Shown here: positions 14,506 to 22,753 of the stretch, in pieces
Layout of the letters: each line of letters starts with the position of its first letter
Numbering within the stretch: position 1 is the stretch's first letter
From: a virus
Length of the DNA stretch: 59,309 bases
Reading direction: 5' to 3' (one strand)
IMG/VR virus record: IMGVR_UViG_3300025012_000917
Coordinates: 1-59,309 of that record
Translations under genes and position numbers: made by a program
Notes under the pieces: model-generated
Databases searched by the model: none
The model's input: the letters and a program-made list of their open reading frames with translations, nothing else
What the model was told of the DNA's origin: nothing

Positions 14506-14772
14506 TTAATATTTCCTGTCGATAACGCCCATCTCTACTTTTAAATTCATAAAGGCCGCACGCACATAATCCTCAGCTTCTGAATCCTTGACGTCTTTAA
14601 AAATCTCTTTGAACCGGCGAACACACCATGCCCGTTTCTCATCACCTTTTCCGGATCCGAACATATCCTCTGCCGCACGTACAAGCCGCCATGCTGTTTT
14701 TTGAAAGAGATCACATAATGCATTCAGATCAATTTTTGGTTCTGATTTTTTAAAGTAATGACTTAGAAACAT
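14506..14772 (-). CDS. small helical late protein
   Basis: An 88-residue, all-helical, basic protein: NALCDLFQKTAWRLVRAAEDMFGSGKGDEKRAW. The GSGKGDEK segment recalls the neighbouring gene's GTTGKEKK element, hinting at related folds or a shared partner. No membrane segment. It follows the fibre-like gene and may belong to the lysis or tail-completion set. Confidence 0.55.
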   Translation of the reverse strand: MFLSHYFKKSEPKIDLNALCDLFQKTAWRLVRAAEDMFGSGKGDEKRAWCVRRFKEIFKDVKDSEAEDYVRAAFMNLKVEMGVIDRKY

Positions 14773-14782
14773 GATCCCCTCC

Positions 14783-15952
14783 CTATGCCTGAATCTCTTC
14801 TACGATTATGTTTGATGTCAATGCGAGACCCCCATAAAGACCTGCTGCTCCAGCGCCATTCATCCCTATATCACCAGTATCGTTTCCAACTCTCACAGAA
14901 AATCTAATTGCATTTAAAGAAGTGACACTGACAATTGCTATAAAACAAGATGGTTCCGGAGATAGATTTTCTTGCGCAACATTGCTATTCACAGCCTTGA
15001 TAAGAGTTTGATTGGCATAAAGAGCAATGGTGCAATAATTTCCTGTGTTAGTAGGTTCGTAAGGATTCATCGAAACAGTAACTTTCATATAATTATTAAT
15101 TGCTTTAGGACTATAGATTAATGCGAGGAATTCATTTCCTTCAGTAATAAGCGGCGGTGTGTTATCAAAAGGAGTTGTAAGAGATCCCACTAGATTATCT
15201 GCAGTTTGAAAATGTCCGAACCCCACAACTCCGCCAAGACTTATCCTGTTTCCTTCTTGCCGTAACGCAGAACCAAAAAGTTCAACATCTCCATATAGAT
15301 CCCCAGAAGCAACACATTTAATCGTATGCACACCTTGATGTTTATGATCTTGTCTTGCGGCAGCCGTTCCAGATCCCACCACATTATCACCCGTAACACT
15401 TAAAGGTGTAACTAATGTCAAAGTTGTCTGAGCGGAAAGGGAATAAAAATGTGGTCGCAAATCCTGATAGATATAACCATCTCCTGTATTCGAATTCCTA
15501 TCCTCAAAATTGACAATCCGAGTCTCTGTAGTTTTATGATACACAGCGCAGATTGGAAGTCTGTCCCCAGATGGCGAAAGAGAAGGGAGTCCAGGCGTTA
15601 TACCCTCCGTTCCAGTTTGAATCCGTATATCCCCAGATGGAGTGAGGTAAACAATATCAAGCCTGGGATTGGATGCTGGAGCCGACATTGTCGGGGAATC
15701 TCCGGAATTGAAAAAGATACGGGTATTATTATCGCTTGCATAAATGGGATTGTAAAATGAAGAGGCGTCTCGCCCGCGCACCATGATTTTCATATCTGCA
15801 GGAGAATGCGCGCGTGGCTGAAGCGGCAGAAAATCCATGAACCCTAATCCCTGAAGGGCGTTCTTGGTTCCCGGGATTGAGAAGCCATCACCAGACGATG
15901 GGAAAGTAGGATCGTAATAAGGTCGGGCGTTTGTAAACGGATCTACAGGCAT
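14783..15952 (-). CDS. tail fibre / baseplate-type receptor-binding protein
   Basis: A 389-residue protein with an N-terminal part typical of tail-appendage proteins (SPRADMKIMV-like segment, RLDIVYLTPSGDIRIQTGTEG, LPICAVYHKTTETRI), then a Thr/Ser/Gly-rich beta region with DHKHQGVHTI and a C-terminal beta-sandwich-like domain (FLALIYSPKAINNYMKVTVSM). It follows the tail tip gene, the usual place for a receptor-binding protein. I infer host recognition; trimerisation elements are not obvious. Confidence 0.7.
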   Translation of the reverse strand: MPVDPFTNARPYYDPTFPSSGDGFSIPGTKNALQGLGFMDFLPLQPRAHSPADMKIMVRGRDASSFYNPIYASDNNTRIFFNSGDSPTMSAPASNPRLDIVYLTPSGDIRIQTGTEGITPGLPSLSPSGDRLPICAVYHKTTETRIVNFEDRNSNTGDGYIYQDLRPHFYSLSAQTTLTLVTPLSVTGDNVVGSGTAAARQDHKHQGVHTIKCVASGDLYGDVELFGSALRQEGNRISLGGVVGFGHFQTADNLVGSLTTPFDNTPPLITEGNEFLALIYSPKAINNYMKVTVSMNPYEPTNTGNYCTIALYANQTLIKAVNSNVAQENLSPEPSCFIAIVSVTSLNAIRFSVRVGNDTGDIGMNGAGAAGLYGGLALTSNIIVEEIQA

Positions 15953-16126
15953 TTAGTTCTTCACCTTTGTTATGCGAAAGGTCATAAGTTCTTCATTTTT
16001 CGGAAATCCCGGGAGAATAAGATTTAGAAGTTCATCTCTGTCATAAAGCTTGATTGTCTTCAAATTACATTCTACCACTACCGTCCCTCTATGTCTCTTG
16101 ACTCGGAATTGCGAAGCCTTTGTCAT
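15953..16126 (-). CDS. 57-residue tail-region protein
   Basis: A small basic beta-type protein (FRVKRHRGTVVVECNLKTIKLY) between tail tip and fibre genes. Starts could be ATG 16126, one base after the preceding stop, or ATG 16138, overlapping it; neither has a strong ribosome site, so coupling is likely. It abuts the fibre ATG. Possibly an assembly factor or junction protein; no family recognised. Confidence 0.55.
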   Translation of the reverse strand: MTKASQFRVKRHRGTVVVECNLKTIKLYDRDELLNLILPGFPKNEELMTFRITKVKN

Positions 16127-16127
16127 T

Positions 16128-19100
16128 TTAATAACCATTAACCGCAATATTCACTGAACCAGATTGAAGATTCCCGCTTGTATCAAAAAGTTTGATCAAT
16201 GCAGAATTGGGAAGATTGGATTGATCATCAATTCTTGGAGTTAAATTACTAGTTCCAACCGTTGTAACGACGATTGATTTTACTGATGTGAATCCTGAAA
16301 AATTGACTGTCGATCCGCCAGCTCCAATCGTCTGATTGAGGATGGACTGATTGCGGTCCGGGACGTCAACCGTTAGATAAGCCGATATCAATCTGACAAC
16401 CGTGCTATCAAGCGTTGCCTGGATTCTGAATCTAAATTTCACATAGCGGGCGGTGTACTGTCCTGCCACAAAAGGAACATATGCGGAATAACTAATTCCA
16501 TCTGTAGAGGTGGAAATATCGATAATGATTACTCCGAGATTTGTTGTCGAATAACTTTGAAAATCAACAATGAATACAGCCGTTACCGAAACCCCGATAT
16601 CAATCGCCTCAGTCTCGTAACTTTGTTCGTCCGTTATAAATTTTTCAAGTCCATATCGAAAAGAGGATGCCTGAAACTGAGCCCAAGTAATTCCATCATT
16701 TTGATAGTCATTCCACGTCTTAACCGTTTTAGGTTGAAATGTAAGTCGATAAGCTTTCGGATCAAAATCGGTAGTAGGAACCCTATCTAGTTCTGACGAA
16801 AGAGTTCCCTGAAGAGGATGCACTAATTGTGAAACACGGCTCCAAATATCAAAATTGAAATAGACATTCGCTTCTGGAATTTGAGTTACGTTGATACTAT
16901 CGGCTGCCGCATTCTCAGAATAGTTAGCAGAATTGTCGATTGCTTTGACGAAATATTTTTTTGCACCACTTGTAAAATTGAAAAGATCATATTTGTTTAC
17001 AAGTATTTCCGTCGCAATGATCCCGGACGTTTCCCAAACAGAATCGGAATTTCCGACCCTTATCTCATAGGCAAATAGATCTTCATCATCAATGGCCGAC
17101 CATGTGAATGCAAGATGATCGTATGCAAAATTGACATCAAAGTCTTCGACGTCAGAAGGCGGTGTTCTTTTTCCTTCGATAGTAAGAGAAGCTGTAGCTC
17201 CTGGCGATTCCGCTCCCCTGTCGGAAATAGTTTTGACGCGGATAACAAAAGTCGTTCCAGTTTGGGTGTCTCCAAGAACAATCCGACAATTCGTCTTTTG
17301 AGGGCTCACGAACGCGACATCCCGATACGTTGCCCCGCCATCCCTTGACATCTGTATCAGGTAACGATCGAGCCTTAGAAGCTCATCATCGGGTATGGCC
17401 GTCCAAGAAACAAGAATGTTAGTCACGAATACGCCATCTTTATTGATAAAATTATCTTCAGTAAGTGTGAGCCCTGTCACGTCCGACAATGCAGAGTAAA
17501 GGTTCGGTCCGACCGGCTGATCATAAATAGTAATCGCTGCGCCAGGCCTATCATCATAAATAGAGGCGTTGTATTCCCGGCAAGTAAATCTTATGGTCTC
17601 ATCCTCTGCTTCCTGCATATTCGCAATCCGGAAAAGACGTCTCACAAATCTTGCGGACTGATGCGTCACAGCGATCACGTCTCCAACTTCGCATTGGATA
17701 GATTCAAGCCTGGCAGAGAAATTAATGGATATTGAAGAATATTTAGAGATGGCCATTTGAAGTTTTGCCATTCGAAGAGCCTGGCTTTCGCGTGTGATAC
17801 CAAGTAAAGAAACATCTTTCGTAATAACCGTACCACGATCGTCTTGATCAATACGATCTTCCACCTGCGTGTATACCTTCACAAAATTCTGGTTTGGATC
17901 TAACCACTGCACACGTATCCTGTTCGGGCGATCATCGATGGATGACATGTTCCATTGAAAACTATCCTTAACAATATTATTAGGATCGAACGTTGCGTTC
18001 TGAAGCGTTGTGGATCCATCCCCAAAATACTGCGTGATGGGTTCCGGCTTCTCGACGCGTAATTTGATTTTACTCCCGGCATAAACAAGAAACCCTCCGA
18101 ATGTAGCAAGCATATCATTTAAGACATCCTGTGCTGGCCGAGAAGAATCAAGAACGTAATCAAGCCGAAAACGGACTTCTTTATCATCAGGCACATCGAA
18201 ATCCGCAACCGATAGGGCAACGCCGTTGATGAATTTCGATTCATCGATCCATCCATTAAAATCCCCGCTGATCGATCCACCATCTGAGTTCTTTCCGATA
18301 TACATGCCACTATCGCTAGCGACGATAGATTCGGAATAATCGACATCACCGCCTTCTTGAACTCCATTAAGAAAAACTCGGAACTTCGTTCCCGCTCGTA
18401 CAGCACGTATGAAATACCAAGTGTTTGTGGATAGAACGGTAGTTCCTATTATCTGAACAACGGTTGTCGCAGATTTAGCCACTTCAAAAAGAAATTTTGA
18501 GCTATCAACCGCAATATAAGTCTGATCGCCATTTTTCCCTACCAACATGATTATCTGCGTCCCGGATGTACTATTAAGCCGAAACCATGCTTGCATTGTG
18601 AAATCATTAAACCCAAGATCAAAATCCGTATGTGCCGCATATTTCAGATAATCTCCTGATCCATCAAGAAGCAGAGAAGCTCCTCCGAATTTGAATTGAG
18701 AAGTATCAATTTGAGCATTCCCGAATACCGTAGGGATTTTGGGATTATTTGAAGAATCAAGAAAAGACGTAGATCCATCAGGCCCATCAAAATGTCCATA
18801 TAAAACAGTGCCTGCCTCTTCACGCGTAGGCGTTCCCAAGTTCCCGACTTTGTCCTCACAATAATTGTAAACTTCCCCGAAAGAAGCATCGTCCAGTATT
18901 GATTTTGCGAGACCAAGTCCGTATCTTTTGGTAATAAGCAGATCCCTGACGCATGCCGCTGGATTACGTGAAAAAGTTCTTGTTGTTACCCAAGCGTTTC
19001 CATCCCAGGTCTCGATCAAAAGCCCTTGGCAAAGAGAAGTGATAGTAGGATTCCCACTAATCTTCTCAGATGTTTTGAGGGTAAGAGCAAGGTAAGCGGT

Positions 19101-19640
19101 ATAATGCAGTTCCATGTCTGGTCTAAGTCTTGATGGAAGCCGGCTATCTGCCTTCTGCGTTCCAGTTCCAAGATAGGCCGTAAAACTTGATCCCGGAGTT
19201 GCATTCGCATTATCATCAATCGCAACGTCATTGGCGCGCACGTCGCGGATATTGTTCATCTGACCTTCTCCAACTGCGACGATCCTATTAACGGTTTCTC
19301 CAGGATCGCTTTGCCATATCACATTACCCGCAAGTTTCATTTGGCCGTAAAGAACAGGAATCGCAAGTTCATTGGAAACCGTATTATCAAGCGGCCCGAT
19401 AGATCCATATCGAGGTGATCCCCCAACATCTCCCTGAAATCCAAAACTAATCTTTGGCGGTTTTGGTGGATTGAAAGCTTGAATGACAGAAACAGTAGCC
19501 GCAACAACTGCAGCTGTGATAGCAATGATTGTGAGTGTCGTAACAATATTAAACTGCGGTCGAGAAAAATCAAATCCCCAACGGCGCATTTCCCGCCAAA
19601 AACTCAGATTGAAGATTTCAATTGCTTCTTTTAATTTCAT
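16128..19640 (-). CDS. central tail tip (host-interaction) protein with inserted LamG-like and FN3 domains
   Basis: From ATG 19640 (ATGA overlap) the protein has 1170 residues. A membrane-like helix lies at residues 32-56, then the tip fold (AIPVLYGQMKLAGNVIW, ACVRDLLITKRYGLG). Residues about 275-480 form an inserted LamG/concanavalin-like module (DGSGDYLKYAAH, FTMQAWFRLNS, NTWYFIRAV, FRVFLNGVQ). The hub continues (RPNRIRVQWLDPNQNF, SQALRMAKLQ) into two fibronectin-III-like repeats (VSWTAIPDDELLRLDRYLIQ; FTWSAIDDEDLFAYEIRV). This resembles GTA-type/lambda-J-like hubs, with a lectin-like insertion that may bind host glycans. Confidence 0.85.
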   Translation of the reverse strand: MKLKEAIEIFNLSFWREMRRWGFDFSRPQFNIVTTLTIIAITAAVVAATVSVIQAFNPPKPPKISFGFQGDVGGSPRYGSIGPLDNTVSNELAIPVLYGQMKLAGNVIWQSDPGETVNRIVAVGEGQMNNIRDVRANDVAIDDNANATPGSSFTAYLGTGTQKADSRLPSRLRPDMELHYTAYLALTLKTSEKISGNPTITSLCQGLLIETWDGNAWVTTRTFSRNPAACVRDLLITKRYGLGLAKSILDDASFGEVYNYCEDKVGNLGTPTREEAGTVLYGHFDGPDGSTSFLDSSNNPKIPTVFGNAQIDTSQFKFGGASLLLDGSGDYLKYAAHTDFDLGFNDFTMQAWFRLNSTSGTQIIMLVGKNGDQTYIAVDSSKFLFEVAKSATTVVQIIGTTVLSTNTWYFIRAVRAGTKFRVFLNGVQEGGDVDYSESIVASDSGMYIGKNSDGGSISGDFNGWIDESKFINGVALSVADFDVPDDKEVRFRLDYVLDSSRPAQDVLNDMLATFGGFLVYAGSKIKLRVEKPEPITQYFGDGSTTLQNATFDPNNIVKDSFQWNMSSIDDRPNRIRVQWLDPNQNFVKVYTQVEDRIDQDDRGTVITKDVSLLGITRESQALRMAKLQMAISKYSSISINFSARLESIQCEVGDVIAVTHQSARFVRRLFRIANMQEAEDETIRFTCREYNASIYDDRPGAAITIYDQPVGPNLYSALSDVTGLTLTEDNFINKDGVFVTNILVSWTAIPDDELLRLDRYLIQMSRDGGATYRDVAFVSPQKTNCRIVLGDTQTGTTFVIRVKTISDRGAESPGATASLTIEGKRTPPSDVEDFDVNFAYDHLAFTWSAIDDEDLFAYEIRVGNSDSVWETSGIIATEILVNKYDLFNFTSGAKKYFVKAIDNSANYSENAAADSINVTQIPEANVYFNFDIWSRVSQLVHPLQGTLSSELDRVPTTDFDPKAYRLTFQPKTVKTWNDYQNDGITWAQFQASSFRYGLEKFITDEQSYETEAIDIGVSVTAVFIVDFQSYSTTNLGVIIIDISTSTDGISYSAYVPFVAGQYTARYVKFRFRIQATLDSTVVRLISAYLTVDVPDRNQSILNQTIGAGGSTVNFSGFTSVKSIVVTTVGTSNLTPRIDDQSNLPNSALIKLFDTSGNLQSGSVNIAVNGY

Positions 19641-20092
19641 TCTCCGTATTTCTCCATAACCTTTTTTAAACGAATCGTTCCCCACAACATCCCGCGCCAA
19701 TGTTTATTGAACATCTGCACAAAACTCCCTTTATCGGGAAGCGCCATTAAAAAATGACGGTCATCCACCATCACACCCATACACATTGGAAATCTGTTCA
19801 CCTGCTCCTCTCCAAAAAAAAGCATAAGATCCAGTTTCTTAGCGCTTGTATAATAAATAGTTTTTCCGTATTCAGAAACGGCATTAATAAGCCGGAATGG
19901 ATTCGTCTCCCACCAATGCTCATAAACCGGCCCCATCTTATCGTCATAATTGAAATCAACTCCATGCTCGGAAAGATACATCAGACATAAGCCAATACAG
20001 TCACATCCTTCAAATGTTTTTTTGCCAAGAACATAAGGGATGTTAAGAAATTTAGGATCAACTAATATGTTCGGATCAATTTTCATAGACAT
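19637..20092 (-). CDS. NlpC/P60-type tail peptidase
   Basis: A 151-residue protein with GCDCIGLCLMYLSEHG, the NlpC/P60 active-site Cys helix, and a DDRHFLMA strand supplying the likely catalytic His. The order DUF2460-DUF2163-NlpC/P60-tip is the module of gene transfer agents and related siphophages, where the peptidase probably opens host peptidoglycan during entry. The second Cys beside the nucleophile is unusual. It overlaps the tip gene by four bases. Confidence 0.85.
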   Translation of the reverse strand: MSMKIDPNILVDPKFLNIPYVLGKKTFEGCDCIGLCLMYLSEHGVDFNYDDKMGPVYEHWWETNPFRLINAVSEYGKTIYYTSAKKLDLMLFFGEEQVNRFPMCMGVMVDDRHFLMALPDKGSFVQMFNKHWRGMLWGTIRLKKVMEKYGE

Positions 20093-20099
20093 GAATTTT

Positions 20100-21020
20100 T
20101 CAACGCCTCACAAGATTATCCGGAATTGTAACAAATCCTCCGAACTCTGAATTGTTTTGAAATCTATCCCGGCAGTCATGATCGAGTGTCTTGCCGCAAT
20201 CTCTTTGAATCGTGTATTCATCTCCGGCTTGAATATTGCTCGGGAATCTAGCCTCAAGGAATAGATCGCCTGTGGCTGTAGATTGTACAATGCGCCGTTT
20301 GACGCCAATATTGCCCGTAGTGCCACCCGTCATCTCGACAATACCCGGAGCCCAATAATCCCCGGATCCGCCTTCACTTCTCGCGCCATCGACAATATGA
20401 AGTTGATCAGGGATAGAATCAACCGTTTGGCTAGTCTTTGTATCATACAATTGTGGCTGCGTTCGGTGCGTTGCGCAATCCCCGGATTCCCCAAACTTGA
20501 AAGTGCAAAGTCCCTGAAACGTTCTACGTGGAACGCTGAATGCAAGTGAGTTAAAGAAATTGTTACGCAGTTGAGCCTGAAACCTGCTTTGATTAAGAGT
20601 TGGAGCATCAATCACACCATCAAACATCACTACGAAATTATCATTCCCGCCTGAATCCTGGAGGCTGTCCAGAAGATCGATAAACACTTTTCGGATGATC
20701 ACACGTTTACCGCGCAGGTCGAGCGTAAGGAAAAGCGAAGAGAAAGTTCTATCCACATTCTCAAGGGAGATCTCGACGTTATCTATTTTAGAATCTATGT
20801 TTCGGGATATCGGCCCACGCCCAAGTCCCGTCCCGATAAAAATACGCGGGCTCCCATCCACGTGTGAATAGAAACGAATGTTCTTATTTGTAACAGCAAG
20901 GAAGATGGTATTGGAATCAACGCGATCTGTGGCTCCGAGATGAACATCCCAAAGCTCGACAGGTGCGCAAAGAGGTTCTGATTTTCTTCGAAGGAAATCA
21001 GAGGAAAGAGATCTTGCCAT
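20100..21020 (-). CDS. DUF2163-family tail hub protein
   Basis: A 306-residue protein matching the DUF2163/GTA gp13-like layout: N-terminal beta segments (LCAPVELWDVHLGAT), a central FNSLAFSVPRRTF, CTFKFGESGDCA, and the C-terminal CGKTLDHDCRDRFQN...GGFVTIP cysteine signature. In gene transfer agents this is a hub/baseplate ring component. It shares one base with the preceding gene. Confidence 0.85.
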   Translation of the reverse strand: MARSLSSDFLRRKSEPLCAPVELWDVHLGATDRVDSNTIFLAVTNKNIRFYSHVDGSPRIFIGTGLGRGPISRNIDSKIDNVEISLENVDRTFSSLFLTLDLRGKRVIIRKVFIDLLDSLQDSGGNDNFVVMFDGVIDAPTLNQSRFQAQLRNNFFNSLAFSVPRRTFQGLCTFKFGESGDCATHRTQPQLYDTKTSQTVDSIPDQLHIVDGARSEGGSGDYWAPGIVEMTGGTTGNIGVKRRIVQSTATGDLFLEARFPSNIQAGDEYTIQRDCGKTLDHDCRDRFQNNSEFGGFVTIPDNLVRR

Positions 21021-21607
21021 TAGATTACTTCCAGAAGTTCAACGCCCATTCTATAAAGATTCGGAACAAATATTTCCCGTGATAATTGATCTTCTTTAAA
21101 ACGGACTCTATAGCGGAAATTGTAATTCGATCGTAACACATCGCCTGAAGGAAGTACGGCGTTTGTGGTGATCTGCCCAAAATTCTCGACAATCGTATAA
21201 GCGGTGAAAGAAAGGAAATCTCCCGTGCCGCCGATTGAGCGCGTAAAGGATGCACTTCCCGGCGTGACGATACAGTCTCCAGTTCCGATATCAACAGATC
21301 GCCCCATATAAAACACACTTGCCGCTCCATCTCCGGATCCGAAAATTTCAGCAGTGACTGGGTTTTCGTTTGGGTTCTGAAAAAGGAAAGAATCGAAGGA
21401 TCCTTTATGGCGTGTATAAAACCGCCATATCTGATCAGCTGCCGCGTTATTTCGCGCTTCCAATCTTATTCGGAAAGTACGTCTTGGCTTTTGCCATTTT
21501 TGATAGCGTTGTTCTTTTCCGGCCTCAGATTCTGAGACAATCGTCTTATACTCGATCTCTTCTTCAAAAGGAATGTCGATAGTAAAATTGAAGATTTCAT
21601 TGCTCAT
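21020..21607 (-). CDS. DUF2460-family distal tail protein
   Basis: A 195-residue protein with the DUF2460 signature: early EEIEYKTIVSESEAGKEQRYQKW, then RTFRIRLEARNNAAADQIWRFYTRH, DSFLFQNPNENP and C-terminal YRVRFKEDQLSREIFVPNLY. In GTA and relatives this is the distal tail (Dit-like) ring. It begins the conserved GTA-like tip module. Confidence 0.88.
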   Translation of the reverse strand: MSNEIFNFTIDIPFEEEIEYKTIVSESEAGKEQRYQKWQKPRRTFRIRLEARNNAAADQIWRFYTRHKGSFDSFLFQNPNENPVTAEIFGSGDGAASVFYMGRSVDIGTGDCIVTPGSASFTRSIGGTGDFLSFTAYTIVENFGQITTNAVLPSGDVLRSNYNFRYRVRFKEDQLSREIFVPNLYRMGVELLEVI

Positions 21608-21664
21608 ATGTAAAGTTTAAGCTCCAAACTTTAACAAGAAAATTTTAATGTAAAGATAGTTTAA

Positions 21665-21928
21665 CTATCCGACAACTTCCTGTCCCGTATTCGTTCCCAC
21701 AGTATCAGTATCAGCAGCCCCTAGAATATTCACCAGGCTCTGAGCCTGAGCCTCATTGTATTTTGGGCTTACGTATGCAGAAGGCGTTCTGCCATTTCCT
21801 GTAAGATGAATCACAGGGATCCCAATTGCTGAAGCTAATCTTTGCCGATCGCCACCGCTTAGGTTAAGTCCCTGCGATCTTGCATAAGTAATAAGTCTAT
21901 CTGTTCCGTGCATAACATAGTCACTCAA
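21665..21928 (-). CDS. small tail-region protein, paralogue 1
   Basis: Starts at TTG 21928 with GGAGGTGTAC upstream; 87 residues. It aligns along its length with the next gene upstream: GT-x2-LI-x-Y near residue 8, RLASAI, P-x-I-x3-G-x-GR, Y-x-E-x2-AQ-x-L, and a TNTGQ end. Pairs of paralogues like this suggest hetero-oligomer assembly. It is not a known family to me. The tail module context suggests an assembly or tip accessory role. Confidence 0.65.
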   Translation of the reverse strand: MSDYVMHGTDRLITYARSQGLNLSGGDRQRLASAIGIPVIHLTGNGRTPSAYVSPKYNEAQAQSLVNILGAADTDTVGTNTGQEVVG

Positions 21929-21943
21929 AGTACACCTCCATTT

Positions 21944-22189
21944 TTAAATTAGTATTTGTCCACCGTTGGTTGTCACATCCGAAACATTCACACCAAGGGC
22001 GCCCGCGAGGTTCTGAGCTTCAACCTCTCCGTACTGTAACGAAAGCGAACGAATATCCCTTCCAACTCCTTGAAAATTAATCTTCGGAGATTTGATCGAT
22101 TCCGATAATCGTTCTTTTCGGCATGGCCGGCCAAGCGTGTTCCAATAATCAATTAGTGTCCTAGTTCCATTCAATATGTATGGCATCAT
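21944..22189 (-). CDS. small tail-region protein, paralogue 2
   Basis: An 81-residue protein with AGGAGG directly before two in-frame ATGs. It shares with the gene at 21665-21928 the elements LNGTRTLIDYW, ERLSESI, KINFQGVGR, YGEVEAQNLAGALG and a TNGGQ end. A tandem duplication followed by divergence is the simplest explanation. Function unknown. Confidence 0.68.
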   Translation of the reverse strand: MMPYILNGTRTLIDYWNTLGRPCRKERLSESIKSPKINFQGVGRDIRSLSLQYGEVEAQNLAGALGVNVSDVTTNGGQILI

Positions 22190-22195
22190 TTCCTC

Positions 22196-22753
22196 CTATG
22201 AATTATTTGATTTATTCATGAATAAAACAAGTACCAGTCTCGGATCCTCGCCTTCCCAATCTTTGGGATATCTGGAATGGAAAAGATTTGCCGGATAGAT
22301 GACACATCTATTTTTAATCATCGGTACGCTTTCATAAATTTCCCATCGGTCTTCATACATTCCGTCTTCGAATAACTTTTTTATAGAATCCGAATCTTGA
22401 GGATTTGTAGAAATCATTCCTGTCTCTTTATGCCTCCAGAAACATAACGCGCCATTATCATCTTTTAGGGAAAGAATCGCTGTATAATCCGAAAGCGCCA
22501 TGTCCGAATGGATGAAGGTATCCTGTAACATCCCTTTTTCATATCTCCTGAAATATTCAAATTTCACGAGGAACCTTCCAAGAAATTCTTTCTCTAATGC
22601 ACTTCGGCCAGCCCTGACGCATATCCCACGATAAGTAGCTGATACTATTTTATAATCCCGATAAAAAGCATCTTTTGATTCTTGCGCAATCTGCTCAAAT
22701 CTTTGGCAGAAATTATCATGAATCTCAATTTCGGAAACAACAGAATCGATCAT
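22196..22753 (-). CDS. 2-oxoglutarate/Fe(II) dioxygenase-like protein in tail module
   Basis: A 185-residue protein with an HxD motif (FIHSDMALSDYTAILSL near residue 82), a distal His (NLFHSRYP near residue 159) and a following Arg (EDPRLVLVLFMN near residue 171). This is the double-stranded beta-helix order for 2OG dioxygenases, similar to DUF6445-type proteins. Such enzymes hydroxylate protein or small-molecule substrates. It overlaps the tape measure gene by four bases. Target and activity are unknown. Confidence 0.72.
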   Translation of the reverse strand: MIDSVVSEIEIHDNFCQRFEQIAQESKDAFYRDYKIVSATYRGICVRAGRSALEKEFLGRFLVKFEYFRRYEKGMLQDTFIHSDMALSDYTAILSLKDDNGALCFWRHKETGMISTNPQDSDSIKKLFEDGMYEDRWEIYESVPMIKNRCVIYPANLFHSRYPKDWEGEDPRLVLVLFMNKSNNS

